From JAFDXJ01 sp038257845 (lineage in GTDB: Bacteria; Bacteroidota; Bacteroidia; Chitinophagales; Chitinophagaceae): 62,649 nucleotides of DNA. A program made the translations under genes and the position numbers. Position 1 is the stretch's first letter, and each line of letters opens with the position of its first letter. The notes under the pieces were generated by a model. It was not told where the DNA came from, ran no database searches, and saw only the letters and a list, made by a program, of their open reading frames with translations. Location of the stretch: assembly GCA_038257845.1 (NCBI GenBank), contig JBBSQL010000014.1, forward strand, positions 1 through 62,649, read 5' to 3'. Below are positions 1 through 8,601 of the stretch, one piece after another.

Positions 1-72
1 ATCACGTTAGAAAATAAAGGCGGTAGTAAAACTCCTGATATGAATGCCCTGTATGTTATTGGCAAAATCTGA
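1..72 (+). CDS. C-terminal end of a probable anti-sigma factor (partial)
   Basis: Reading from base 1, an open frame runs 23 codons to TGA at 70-72. The visible tail includes GGSKTPDMNALYVIGKI. Glycine-rich GGS.TP...(V/L)GK(I/V) endings are typical of the C-terminal extracytoplasmic domain of RskA-type anti-sigma factors, which bind an ECF sigma factor from the inner membrane. That is family knowledge applied to a very short fragment. The rest of the gene lies left of the window. It converges with the E1 dehydrogenase gene on the other strand. Confidence 0.5.
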   Translation: MTLENKGGSKTPDMNALYVIGKI

Positions 73-99
73 GAAGCAGCCAAAATTTCCAACTCAAAT

Positions 100-2166
100 T
101 TAGCGGGATAAAATATACCTGAGCTTATCTGTTACTTTTTTTACTGTAGGAATCATGGCTTCTTCCAGTGAAAGTTGAATAGGCACTGCGGGTAAATTCA
201 AGGCACCCATCACTTCAACTGGCCCATCCAAAAACTGGAAACAATGTTTTGAAATGCGACTTGCCAGCGCTTCGGCAAATGAATTATTTTGTTGCTCCTC
301 CGTAAGCACCAAACAGTTTCCGTGCTTTTTTACAGTAGCATATACCAACGCTTCATCCAAAGGAAATAAACTGCGAAGGTCAATCACTTCTATTTTCCCC
401 GGAAACGATGTCGCCGCTGCTTTCGCCCAGAATACACCCATCCCATACGTAATGATACAGGCGGTTTCACCTGAGTAGAGTTGCTTATCATTTGCCTGCA
501 AAACAGATAAGCCTTGCCCGATTGGTAATATGTAATCACTTGAAGGTTCGATGGTTTTTGCTTCCTCTGTACCAGGTACTTTACTCCAGTACAAGCCTTT
601 ATGTTCCAGCATGATTACAGGATTGGGATCGTAAAACGCAGCTTTCATTAACCCTTTCATATCCGCGGCATTAGAAGGGTAGCAAATTTTTATACCTTTT
701 ATAGAAAGTAATGTGGATTCAATACTTCCGCTATGGTACGGGCCACCACCACCATAAGCGCCAATTGGAATTCTGATAACAACACTCACCGGGTATTTAC
801 CATTTGTGAGATAACAGGATTTCGCGACCTCGCACACCAACTGGTTAAATGCCGGGTAAATATAATCGGCAAACTGAATCTCCACAATAGGTTTCAATCC
901 TAATGCGGACATTCCTGCTGTAGAACCTACAATATAAGCCTCCTGAATACCCGTATTAAAAACACGAAGGTCTCCAAATTTTTCGCCAAGTGTAGCCGCT
1001 TCGCGGAAAACGCCACCTAATCTTTTTCCTACATCCTGGCCATATAAAAGACATTCAGGATGTTGCTGCATAATTTCTTCAATCGCATGCATGGCCGCAT
1101 CTACCATGACTACTTTTTCACCTTTTGAAGGGCTTCTCTCCCCTTTTTCTTCATGAACATTCGTTTTTGCAAATACGTGTTCTGTTACGGATGTAACAGA
1201 AGGATCAGGTGCATTGATGGCTTTTTGAAAAGCAGCTTCCGCTGCTTTCTTCGCATCGTTTTCGATTTTTAAAATTTCATCATGGCTATAACCATGTGCC
1301 AGTAAAACCTGTTTTAATTTTGGATAAGGATCTCTTTCACCATCTGCTTCGAGGTTGTCCGCACTTCTGTAAAATTCTTTTCTCACGCCACTAGTATGAT
1401 GACCCAATAGGGGCACTGAAGCGTGGACTACTACAGGCTTTCTTTCAGTTCGCACATAATCAATCGCCTGCTGCATGGTCAAAAAACTTTCAATAAAATC
1501 AGTACCATCAATACTAAATCTTCTAAATCCGGGGAAACCGGATGCGTATTCATAAGCATCCATGGCACGCGCTTCTTCGCCCGTAACACTGATGCCCCAA
1601 TTATTATCCTGGACAAGATAAATGATTGGTAATTGTTTCAAAACAGCAAATTGCCAGGCTTCACTTACTTCTCCTTCTGTAATACTGTTATCACCAAGAC
1701 TACATAATACAATCGGGTTTTCATTACCCGCGCCTTTTTTCAATAAAGCAGAACTAGTATTTTCCATGAATTGAATGCCCTGGGCAATACCGGTCGTTGG
1801 TATTGCCTGCATACCGGTAGCGCTGCTTTGATGAATGATCTGTGGATATTTATCAGATCGGTTTGAAGGATGGCAATAGTAGGACCTGCCACCCGAAAAT
1901 GGGTCTTCTGCTTTCGCAAGCAATTGCAGCATCAACTGATATGGTTCAAATCCCATACCTAGCATCAGGCTGTCATCCCGGTAATACGGACTGGCAAAAT
2001 CACAGTTTAATAATTGTATGCCGGTGGCAATTTGTATGGCTTCATGTCCCTTAGAAGTTGAATGGACAAATTTGCACACAGTACGGTTTTCGTCATACAT
2101 TTCTCCCATCTGCCTGGCCGTAGCCATTAAACTGTATGCTTTTGTAAGTAAGTTAAGATCAAACAT
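100..2166 (-). CDS. Fused alpha/beta E1 subunit of a 2-oxoacid (probably branched-chain) dehydrogenase
   Basis: A single chain of about 688 residues joins the E1 alpha and E1 beta halves that are separate in many bacteria. Near residue 160 the thiamine diphosphate motif starts with GDNSITEG and closes with QDNNWGIS. A linker rich in K, E and S near residues 330-350 leads to the beta half, which begins at about VVMVDAAMHAI and holds NTGIQEAYIVG with the expected catalytic Glu. E1 decarboxylates a 2-oxoacid and passes the acyl group to lipoylated E2. E2 and E3 are not in this window. Substrate choice (2-oxoisovalerate versus pyruvate or acetoin) is inferred from overall similarity to fused Bacteroidota E1 proteins. 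ATG at 2166 is preferred to the in-frame TTG two codons upstream. It lies last in a row pth, FAA hydrolase, E1, with 45 bases between the FAA stop and this start. Confidence 0.88.
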   Translation of the reverse strand: MFDLNLLTKAYSLMATARQMGEMYDENRTVCKFVHSTSKGHEAIQIATGIQLLNCDFASPYYRDDSLMLGMGFEPYQLMLQLLAKAEDPFSGGRSYYCHPSNRSDKYPQIIHQSSATGMQAIPTTGIAQGIQFMENTSSALLKKGAGNENPIVLCSLGDNSITEGEVSEAWQFAVLKQLPIIYLVQDNNWGISVTGEEARAMDAYEYASGFPGFRRFSIDGTDFIESFLTMQQAIDYVRTERKPVVVHASVPLLGHHTSGVRKEFYRSADNLEADGERDPYPKLKQVLLAHGYSHDEILKIENDAKKAAEAAFQKAINAPDPSVTSVTEHVFAKTNVHEEKGERSPSKGEKVVMVDAAMHAIEEIMQQHPECLLYGQDVGKRLGGVFREAATLGEKFGDLRVFNTGIQEAYIVGSTAGMSALGLKPIVEIQFADYIYPAFNQLVCEVAKSCYLTNGKYPVSVVIRIPIGAYGGGGPYHSGSIESTLLSIKGIKICYPSNAADMKGLMKAAFYDPNPVIMLEHKGLYWSKVPGTEEAKTIEPSSDYILPIGQGLSVLQANDKQLYSGETACIITYGMGVFWAKAAATSFPGKIEVIDLRSLFPLDEALVYATVKKHGNCLVLTEEQQNNSFAEALASRISKHCFQFLDGPVEVMGALNLPAVPIQLSLEEAMIPTVKKVTDKLRYILSR

Positions 2167-2211
2167 GTGCAAATATCCGATTCTGAAGTTAAATGAAAAA
2201 AGATATGCAGC

Positions 2212-2823
2212 CTATTTAATATCAACTTCGAAGAGCCTTTCACTACGCAGGTACCCGGCCAGTTGATCACCAACCACGCATTCACCAACACCTGCAGGTG
2301 TGCCGGTATAAATGATGTCTCCAATATGAAGTGCAAAATATCGGGAAATATTTTCTATAATCTTTCCAATTGAAAAGATCATATCATGACTGTTTCCACT
2401 TTGAACGGTCTCACCATTTAATTCCATGGAAAATTCAATAGGATTTTTTAGTTCAATATCTTTCAAGTCAATCCATTTACCCAAAATTGCAGAATGGTCC
2501 CAGGCCTTTGCTTTTTCCCAGGGCAGGCCTTTTTTTTTCAATTCATTTTGTATATCCCGGGCTGTAAAATCAATGCCAACAGTAACGGCATCTATATATT
2601 TATCCGCGCGGTAATCACGGATATATTTCCCGTTTTTCCCAATGCGAAAAACCAATTCACACTCGTAATGCAATTCATTCGTGAATTCCGGGTAATAAAA
2701 AGGCATATTATCAGGGAGGAGCGCACTTTTTGGTTTAATAAAAATGACAGGCTCCGAAGGAATCTCGTTTTTTAATTCCTTTGCGTGTTCGGCATAATTC
2801 CGCCCTACACAAAATATTTTCAT
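2212..2823 (-). CDS. Fumarylacetoacetate hydrolase family protein
   Basis: The protein is about 203 residues, the size of single-domain FAHD1/acylpyruvase-type enzymes that cleave or isomerise 2-oxo acids using a divalent metal. It opens with FCVGRNYAEHAKEL and PVIFIKPKSALL, the usual lid and substrate segment. ELHYECELVFRIG supplies acidic metal ligands, GIDFTARDIQ supplies the central Asp, and the end carries GDIIYTGTPAGVGE, a hallmark of the family. ATG at 2823 is chosen because the extra N-terminal residues of the longer frame match nothing in the family and a -7 box lies at 2884-2891. The true substrate cannot be read from the sequence. Confidence 0.88.
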   Translation of the reverse strand: MKIFCVGRNYAEHAKELKNEIPSEPVIFIKPKSALLPDNMPFYYPEFTNELHYECELVFRIGKNGKYIRDYRADKYIDAVTVGIDFTARDIQNELKKKGLPWEKAKAWDHSAILGKWIDLKDIELKNPIEFSMELNGETVQSGNSHDMIFSIGKIIENISRYFALHIGDIIYTGTPAGVGECVVGDQLAGYLRSERLFEVDIK

Positions 2824-2883
2824 AGATAAAATTTTAAGCAATTAATTTGAAGTATAAAAATAATCTTAATCCGATTATACCTC

Positions 2884-2891
2884 CAAATTTA
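2884..2891 (-). promoter_or_regulatory. -7 promoter box for the FAA hydrolase gene
   Basis: On the minus strand this reads TAAATTTG, a match to the Bacteroidota TAnnTTTG box. It overlaps the 3' end of pth and predicts a start of transcription about 55 bases before the ATG at 2823. Seen as sequence only. Confidence 0.4.
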
Positions 2892-2892
2892 T

Positions 2893-3468
2893 TCAGGAAA
2901 AATCCAGTTTATTTACCCAATTCATCGTAACATCAATTCCTGAAAAAGCAAAATCTTCTATAACTTTTATACTGGTTTCTATCTTTTTTTCAATAATGGG
3001 CATCTCTTCCGGCAGCCAGCCACTTAAAACAAAATCAACCTGCCTGCCTTTCGGATAATTGTTGCCAATTCCAAAACGCAATTTGGGGTAAGCATCCGTA
3101 TTCATGAAATATTGAATATCTTTTAACCCATTATGGCCGGCATCACTGCCGCCTGCCCTGAGTCTTAATTTTGATAAAGGCAATGCGAGATCATCCACAA
3201 TTGTCAGTGTATTTTCAAGTTTGATCTTTTCTTTTTGAAGCCAAAATGAAAAAGCTTTTCCGCTGAGGTTCATAAATGTTGTTGGCTTGATCACAATGAA
3301 CAATTTTCCTTTCCATTTTATTTCGGCGATATCTGCGAATCGGCCCGGTTTGAAAATTCCTCCATGCTTTTGCACAAAAGTGGAAGCCACATTAAAGCCA
3401 ATATTATGCCTTGTATTTTCATATTCCAAACCAATATTTCCCAGCCCAATGATTAAATATTTTGACAT
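2893..3468 (-). CDS. pth: Peptidyl-tRNA hydrolase
   Basis: At 191 residues this is the normal length of bacterial Pth, which frees tRNA from peptidyl-tRNA dropped by stalled ribosomes. The start IIGLGNIGLEYENTRHNIGF contains the catalytic His in the TRHNIG block. FMNLSG carries the tRNA-binding Asn, VVDDLALP follows, and HNGLK is the third conserved block. It is probably cytoplasmic and essential. The ATG at 3468 lies 17 bases after a TATTTTTG box. FAA hydrolase follows on the same strand after about 70 bases. Confidence 0.96.
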   Translation of the reverse strand: MSKYLIIGLGNIGLEYENTRHNIGFNVASTFVQKHGGIFKPGRFADIAEIKWKGKLFIVIKPTTFMNLSGKAFSFWLQKEKIKLENTLTIVDDLALPLSKLRLRAGGSDAGHNGLKDIQYFMNTDAYPKLRFGIGNNYPKGRQVDFVLSGWLPEEMPIIEKKIETSIKVIEDFAFSGIDVTMNWVNKLDFS

Positions 3469-3485
3469 GCGTTGGAGTTGAAAAG

Positions 3486-3493
3486 CAAAAATA
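3486..3493 (-). promoter_or_regulatory. -7 promoter box for pth
   Basis: The minus strand reads TATTTTTG, an exact TAnnTTTG match, 17 bases before the pth ATG. It abuts the terminator hairpin of the preceding sulfatase-like gene, so pth probably has its own transcript. Confidence 0.5.
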
Positions 3494-3522
3494 AAAAAGC
3501 CTGCAATTTTTACAGGCTTTTT
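3494..3522 (-). terminator. Intrinsic terminator of the sulfatase-like gene (bidirectional shape)
   Basis: AAAAAGCCTG and CAGGCTTTTT form a perfect 10-bp stem with a 9-base loop. Read on the minus strand it follows the sulfatase-like stop at 3552 and ends in a T-run. Confidence 0.8.
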
Positions 3523-3551
3523 ATAAAATGAATACGAAAGTAATTTATATT

Positions 3552-4976
3552 TTAATTATGCATTGTTTGCAGCACATCAATAAAATTTTGGCGGATTTGT
3601 TTTTCAGCATCCGTTTGCTTATTTGCATGGATTGGATGTAATTCTAAATTATCTACCTGCATATTATAAAACCGGGAATACAATGGGGGTTCATCATATA
3701 ATTTATATATCGTATCATTGATATACCTGATCATGGGTTTATCATCATTGGGATTATTATCCCATTGACAAAAAGACCAGGTTCGGTCTATTCCATTTTG
3801 CCCGGTTAGATTATCAAAGAAACTAACTCCATCGAGCGTTCCGTAATTAGTTGGAACCGGAATTTTTGCCACATTGGCAAATGTTGGAAGAAAATCAGTG
3901 AAATCCACTAATGTATTGGTACTTTGACCTGGCGCTATACCCCGTGGCCAATAGGCTACAAGCGGAATGCGCGTACCCCATAAAGTTGTACGGTTTTTTC
4001 TTCCCCGGAGTAATTCGCCTCTCCACATGGAATAAATATCTATGTTAGTGGCATTATCAGTCGTAAATATAATTAATGTATTATTTCTCAAACCTTTGGC
4101 ATCCAGGTGCTTAATAATCTGTCCAATTTTTTTGTCCATATATTTGACCATAGAGGGGAAATATTTAATATCCTGATTAGCCTCATCAAACTTTGGATTC
4201 CAGTCTGCATATTCAGGATCATCCGGTGTAGGCACCCAGGGTTTTTGTATCAATGGCATTGAATAAACTGCAAAAAACGGCTTGTTTTGATTTTCATCAA
4301 TAAAGGTATCGAGGTATTCCACATTCATATCTTCTGAATAACGGCCGGCTGTAATACTATCGGGTAAGTAATCTCCATTCTCATAAAGAATCGGGCTTTT
4401 ATAGCGCCCTTTATATTGATTGGAAGGAGAAGTAAATGGTAAAAAAATCCTGTACTTGTCAAAGCCTGCATCTTTTACTCCCTGATCTCCGCCACCGTTC
4501 TGCCACTTACCCACAAAGCAAGTGGCATATCCTGCATCGTGCAGCATATTACTTATGTTCTGGCCCCCGGGAGGCAAAATGCCCCAGCTAATATAATTTC
4601 TGAAATTGTATTTACCTGTATACGCTGCAATCCTGGAGGGAAAACCATCCGGGTGGCAAAATGCATAATTAAATTGTATTCCGCGACTGGCCATAAAATT
4701 CAAGCTCGGTGTGCTATAAGATTCGCCTCCTGTATAATTGGGAATTTCAAATCCCACATCATCTCCAATAATCAATATAATATTGGGTTTGGTGGATATA
4801 CCGGTTTTGTCAAAAGACCCGGAATTGGATATGGATTCATCGGCATTTTCCAGGGGTTTAAAATCCTTTTTACAACTACCCAGGCTACATATTACAGTAA
4901 TAAAAAATATAGCTAAAAATCCTGAAATGTGTTTGCTCCTGTTTTGAGAATGGAGTTCTTTAGATGTTGGTTGCAT
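3552..4976 (-). CDS. Sulfatase-fold lipoprotein lacking the formylglycine cysteine
   Basis: A protein of about 474 residues with a lipoprotein signal (GFLAIFFITVICSLGSC, then KKDF) is predicted to sit on a membrane facing outward. Sulfatase features are clear: NIILIIGDDVGFE near the mature start supplies metal-binding Asp residues, then GYATCFVGKW and TTDNATNID. Sulfatases need Cys or Ser in C-x-P-S-R, converted to formylglycine. Here the block reads DGFPSRIAAYTGKY, with Gly (codon GGT) where Cys would be. GGT differs from TGT by one base. The rest of the gene is intact, so this is either a pseudo-enzyme, a protein using another chemistry, or a recent mutant. ATG at 4976 is preferred over the longer frame because the signal peptide begins there. 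The remnant of a related gene lies just upstream at 5221-5440. Confidence 0.85.
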   Translation of the reverse strand: MQPTSKELHSQNRSKHISGFLAIFFITVICSLGSCKKDFKPLENADESISNSGSFDKTGISTKPNIILIIGDDVGFEIPNYTGGESYSTPSLNFMASRGIQFNYAFCHPDGFPSRIAAYTGKYNFRNYISWGILPPGGQNISNMLHDAGYATCFVGKWQNGGGDQGVKDAGFDKYRIFLPFTSPSNQYKGRYKSPILYENGDYLPDSITAGRYSEDMNVEYLDTFIDENQNKPFFAVYSMPLIQKPWVPTPDDPEYADWNPKFDEANQDIKYFPSMVKYMDKKIGQIIKHLDAKGLRNNTLIIFTTDNATNIDIYSMWRGELLRGRKNRTTLWGTRIPLVAYWPRGIAPGQSTNTLVDFTDFLPTFANVAKIPVPTNYGTLDGVSFFDNLTGQNGIDRTWSFCQWDNNPNDDKPMIRYINDTIYKLYDEPPLYSRFYNMQVDNLELHPIHANKQTDAEKQIRQNFIDVLQTMHN

Positions 4977-5022
4977 AGTTAATATTTTTAGTCGTTTAAA
5001 AAACTGAAAAAAAAACAAGGCA

Positions 5023-5030
5023 CAAAGTAA
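5023..5030 (-). promoter_or_regulatory. Possible -7 box of the sulfatase-like gene
   Basis: The minus strand reads TTACTTTG, one mismatch from TAnnTTTG, about 46 bases before ATG 4976. It lies inside the longest open frame, which supports the shorter start. Confidence 0.3.
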
Positions 5031-5220
5031 GTTAAAATAATTATAAAAAAAATAAAAAAATATACAAAGCTCAATTACATCATCCATTTACGTTGGCCTA
5101 TAAAATTGTCGGTAAATTATTTGTTGAAAATAAATAATGACGCATGATAAGATTACATAGCACAGGTATTAAATTCAAATCACTTATTTGAAAATTGAGG
5201 ATTGTGATTAGCCAATTTCT

Positions 5221-5440
5221 GCATTATTGGGATTTCATAACCGCATGTCTTCAACAATGATCAGGATAATATTTGGCTGGGATTTTCCGGCAAGCAATAC
5301 CCGGTACTCGCATCCCCGATTTCATTTTCCAGGATTGCATCCATGTTTTTAAATACTTTTTTACAAGAAGTGAAACATGTAAAATAAATAAAAAGAAAAT
5401 TGGATATTAAGAAAATCAAAAAAGAAAATCTAACAATCAT
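5221..5440 (-). pseudogene. Decayed N-terminal remnant of a second sulfatase lipoprotein gene
   Basis: On the minus strand ATG at 5440 opens a 59-codon frame: a hydrophobic signal, then FTSCKKVFKNMDAILENE. This parallels SLGSCKKDFKPLENADE of the intact neighbour. It stops at 5261-5263. In the next frame, 5279-5244 reads QPNIILIIVEDM, matching KPNIILIIGDDV of the neighbour, and then hits a stop. At 5242 another frame shift gives GYEIPIM, matching GFEIPNY. No later sulfatase motifs are seen between 5088 and 5220, so the rest was deleted. This accounts for most of the 380-base gap between the sulfatase-like gene and the M28 peptidase gene. Confidence 0.8.
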
Positions 5441-5467
5441 TTCTTTTCCTAAAATTTTAATGATTAC

Positions 5468-6988
5468 TTATTTCAATGGAATATCTCTTACCAACATGGC
5501 ATTTCTGTTTGCTATATCCCAGGCTGTATAAAAAACGAGCTTCACTCTTTTGGCCATCACATCAAAATTAATTTTATCTACAGTGTCCGTCGGCTGATGA
5601 TAATCTGCATGCGTGCCATTAAAATAAAAAATTACCGGAACTCCATTTTTTGCAAAATTGTAATGATCAGAACGATAATAAAAACGGTTCGGATCTTTGG
5701 GATCATTGAAGCGCCTGTCCAGTTCCATATTCATATACGTATGATTGATACTGTCACTGATCTTCATGAGATCAGAACTTAATTTATCCTCACCGATCGT
5801 ATAAACATAATTTGTGGAATCGCCTTCCGTTCTTTTCGGATCCAATCTGCCCACCATATCAATATTCAAATCAACAGAAGTTTTATCCAAAGGAAAAACA
5901 GGATGATCTGTATAATATTCAGAACCCCATAAGCCTTTCTCTTCACCGGAAACTGTCATAAACACAATCGTTCTACGCGGGCCAAAACCTTTTTCCTTTG
6001 CGTTGGTAAATGCTTCCGCCAATTCAATTACACTGGTCGTGCCGGAACCATCATCATCAGCGCCATACCAGATTACGGAATCCCTTTTACCCAAATGATC
6101 ATAATGCCCGGTGATGAAAACATATTCATCTTTTTTATCTGTTCCCGGCATTACACCGATCACGTTACTGCTTTGCAAATCGAGTGTTTTCGCCTGGATG
6201 GAATAGGAAAATTTTGCCGGGTAAGTTTTGAGTGCAATATCTTTTAAGCCAGTGAAATTATCTTTCGTGATTCCCAAAATTTTTGCAGCAACTTTTGTTG
6301 ATACAAAAACAAGTGGATTATTTTTAGATGCAGTTTGTTGTTTGAGATACATATTTCCCTTTGTTGCAGCATTGGTTTTTTTCGGAAAATCTCTTCCAAT
6401 AATCATCACTCCGGCTGCACCATTATTTTTTGCAGTAATTGCTTTTTGGTAAAAAGATCCGGGGCTGCGAAAATTATATTTTACAGAATCCGCAGGTTTG
6501 CCAATATCAATTGGTAAACCATCTAATACCAAAACCCATTTGCCTTTTACATCCAGGTTTTCATAATCGTTATGCGTGGAATCTTTGATTCCAAAACCCG
6601 CGAACACAATAGAATCCGCTGTCCAATTGCCTGCATTCAAGGAAATAAAACTATAGGCAAAATCAGTATTAATTGAAAACTTCTTTCCATTCACTTCAAG
6701 ATCTGCGGAAGTAATTGAATCCTGGAAAACAGGATAATGCATTTGATAACCATCGGCTGTGCCGGGCTGCAAACCCAATTGTTTAAAATAATTTTCTATA
6801 TAAGCTGCTGCTCTTTTCTGGCCGGGCGTGGCTGTTTCGCGGCCTTCCATTTCCTTGCTGGCAATCACGGTGAGTTTCGCTTTCAGGTCAGCAGGCGTAA
6901 TGGTTTCTGCAAATTTTTCTATTTGCTTCTGCGTTTGGGCAAATGAAATATTGGATAAAAATAGAAGTGCAATAAAAACTTTTTTCAT
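5468..6988 (-). CDS. Secreted M28 family zinc aminopeptidase
   Basis: The 506-residue protein begins with a Sec signal (KKVFIALLFLSNISFAQ). A protease-associated insert lies around residues 130-260 (KGKWVLVLDG, AAGVMIIGRD). The M28 zinc core follows: GHYDHLG with the first His, YGADDDGSG with the bridging Asp, SGEEKGLWGS with the catalytic Glu-Glu pair, NIDMVGR with Asp, and the last His in THADYHQPTD. All two-zinc ligands appear present. It should act outside the cytoplasm on peptides. It is alone on its strand, between the sulfatase remnant and rpiB. Confidence 0.93.
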   Translation of the reverse strand: MKKVFIALLFLSNISFAQTQKQIEKFAETITPADLKAKLTVIASKEMEGRETATPGQKRAAAYIENYFKQLGLQPGTADGYQMHYPVFQDSITSADLEVNGKKFSINTDFAYSFISLNAGNWTADSIVFAGFGIKDSTHNDYENLDVKGKWVLVLDGLPIDIGKPADSVKYNFRSPGSFYQKAITAKNNGAAGVMIIGRDFPKKTNAATKGNMYLKQQTASKNNPLVFVSTKVAAKILGITKDNFTGLKDIALKTYPAKFSYSIQAKTLDLQSSNVIGVMPGTDKKDEYVFITGHYDHLGKRDSVIWYGADDDGSGTTSVIELAEAFTNAKEKGFGPRRTIVFMTVSGEEKGLWGSEYYTDHPVFPLDKTSVDLNIDMVGRLDPKRTEGDSTNYVYTIGEDKLSSDLMKISDSINHTYMNMELDRRFNDPKDPNRFYYRSDHYNFAKNGVPVIFYFNGTHADYHQPTDTVDKINFDVMAKRVKLVFYTAWDIANRNAMLVRDIPLK

Positions 6989-7036
6989 GGATAAAAATTT
7001 AGAAGATTGATTTAATTTATTTTAATGGATATATAA

Positions 7037-7489
7037 TTAGCAGGAAATTTTATCTACACGGTTTTGATGCCGGCCACCTTCAAACTCAGTGCTCATAAAG
7101 GTTTCGATCATTTCCAAAGAAAGCTCAAGCGAAACAAATCGTGCGGGGATACAAATAATATTTGCATCATTGTGTTGACGCGTAAGTTTTGCGATCTCAT
7201 TTTCCCAGCATAAACCTGCACGGATTTTGGCGTGTTTGTTGGCTGTCATGGCCACGCCATTTGCAGTGCCGCATAATAAAATACCCATTTCCGCTTCATC
7301 ATTTTCAATGGCTTTACAAACAGGATGCACAAAATCAGGATAGTCAACGGATTGCTCAGAAGATGTTCCGAAATCCAAAACGCGCAAGCCTTTTTTTTCC
7401 AGCCAGGATTTTATTTGTTCTTTATAAGTGAAGCCTGCGTGGTCACAGCCAAGAGCAATTGGTTGCAGCATTTTAAAACTGGTTTGCAT
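7037..7489 (-). CDS. rpiB: Ribose-5-phosphate isomerase B
   Basis: A short RpiB/LacB-type isomerase interconverting ribose 5-phosphate and ribulose 5-phosphate in the pentose phosphate pathway. The start PIALGCDHAGFTYKE holds the conserved DHAG. The catalytic Cys lies in LLCGTANGVAMTANKH, and CWENEIAKLTRQHNDANI and GGRHQNRVDKI follow in the expected order. Two ATG starts are possible, at 7489 and 7471. The second gives 144 residues and starts closer to the family core; it also leaves room for a poor TACTTTTA box at about 7491-7498. tatC lies upstream on the same strand with a 98-base gap, so co-transcription is possible. Confidence 0.93.
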   Translation of the reverse strand: MQTSFKMLQPIALGCDHAGFTYKEQIKSWLEKKGLRVLDFGTSSEQSVDYPDFVHPVCKAIENDEAEMGILLCGTANGVAMTANKHAKIRAGLCWENEIAKLTRQHNDANIICIPARFVSLELSLEMIETFMSTEFEGGRHQNRVDKISC

Positions 7490-7587
7490 AAAAGTATTTT
7501 TTAAAGTGGTGAAATTAAAACTGCGTGCGGGTTTTTCCTAACCGTTTATCAATTTGATAAAGAAAGAAAATGTCTTCTCATTTTTTA

Positions 7588-8442
7588 TTATTCCCAAATC
7601 TCAGCTTCCTTTTTCAGTTTATCTTTATAAGCACGGGAAGAAACGAAAACACCCAATTCAAATAATGCATATAAAGGCAGGAAAACAATCGTCATGCTTA
7701 TCCAGTCAGGGCTTGGTGTAATTACTGCAGCAATAAATAAGAGAATAACGATCGCATATTTTCTGGATCGCTTTAATAATGCAGGCGTTATAATACCCAT
7801 TTTTGTCAATGCAAAGGCTAACACGGGCAATTCAAAAGCAATACCGCAACCAAGAATGAGGTTAGTGAGATTATCCAAATAATCATTCAGTGTGGGTTTT
7901 GTTTGCAAAATATTTAATGAACTGATATTGAAGCCAGCTAGAAAATTGAACGTAAAAGGACCAAGCACAAAATACCCAAATGCAGTACCGAGGAAAAAAA
8001 AGAAGGACACCCAGAAAATAATAAAGCGCGTATTTTTTAATTCTTTTGGTTTTAATGCTGGTTTTACAAAACGCCAGAACTCCCAGAAAATATAGGGAAA
8101 CGCAGCAATAAGTCCGCCCACAAAAGCGATACTGAAACTACCGAGAAACTGCCCTCCAAAAGTGGTGGTTTGCATATTCACAACCACTGGTGGAAGGCAC
8201 AACGCATCACCCAAATGTGCCCAGTGACTAAAATCGCAAAATGCTTTATAGCTTACAAAATTGGGATTAATAGGTCCGGCGATCACATTATCAAAAACCC
8301 ATTGAATGTTTAACCAGATTATTAAAGACAAAACTAAAATAGCAATAAGCGACCGGATCACATGCCAGCGCAATGCTTCGAGGTGATCTATAAAAGACAT
8401 TTCAGACTGGCCGCTTCTGCGTTTGAAAAAACCATCACTCAT
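7588..8442 (-). CDS. tatC: Sec-independent protein translocase TatC
   Basis: A polytopic membrane protein of 284 residues with about six hydrophobic segments. The cytoplasmic N-terminal signature MSFIDHLEALRWHVIRS matches the TatC family rule F..HL.ELR. The fold continues with FPYIFWEFWRFVKPAL, another TatC block. TatC recognises twin-arginine signals of folded exported proteins, and the GH5 enzyme at 28.6 kb has such a signal. TatA/B genes are not in the window. ATG at 8442 is chosen because the next upstream in-frame start overlaps the TACCTTTG promoter box. Confidence 0.95.
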   Translation of the reverse strand: MSDGFFKRRSGQSEMSFIDHLEALRWHVIRSLIAILVLSLIIWLNIQWVFDNVIAGPINPNFVSYKAFCDFSHWAHLGDALCLPPVVVNMQTTTFGGQFLGSFSIAFVGGLIAAFPYIFWEFWRFVKPALKPKELKNTRFIIFWVSFFFFLGTAFGYFVLGPFTFNFLAGFNISSLNILQTKPTLNDYLDNLTNLILGCGIAFELPVLAFALTKMGIITPALLKRSRKYAIVILLFIAAVITPSPDWISMTIVFLPLYALFELGVFVSSRAYKDKLKKEAEIWE

Positions 8443-8463
8443 ACTCTTGCAAAAATAAGGCTG

Positions 8464-8471
8464 CAAAGGTA
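8464..8471 (-). promoter_or_regulatory. -7 promoter box for tatC
   Basis: The minus strand reads TACCTTTG (exact TAnnTTTG), 21 bases before ATG 8442. It fixes the tatC start, since the longer frame would begin inside this box. Confidence 0.6.
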
Positions 8472-8601
8472 AGTGGAAGGGTATTTAAAAAATTTCTTAA
8501 TTATGAGGACATTACTTTTCACTTTTGAAGCGATAGATGTACGATCTGTTATTAAAAAGCATGCATACTGCATTTAATTGAAATAATCGTTATTTTGCAA
8601 T

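Noticed and set aside
100..2166. Fused E1 alpha/beta as a novelty
   Set aside because: The fusion is common in Bacteroidota, so it is ordinary here.
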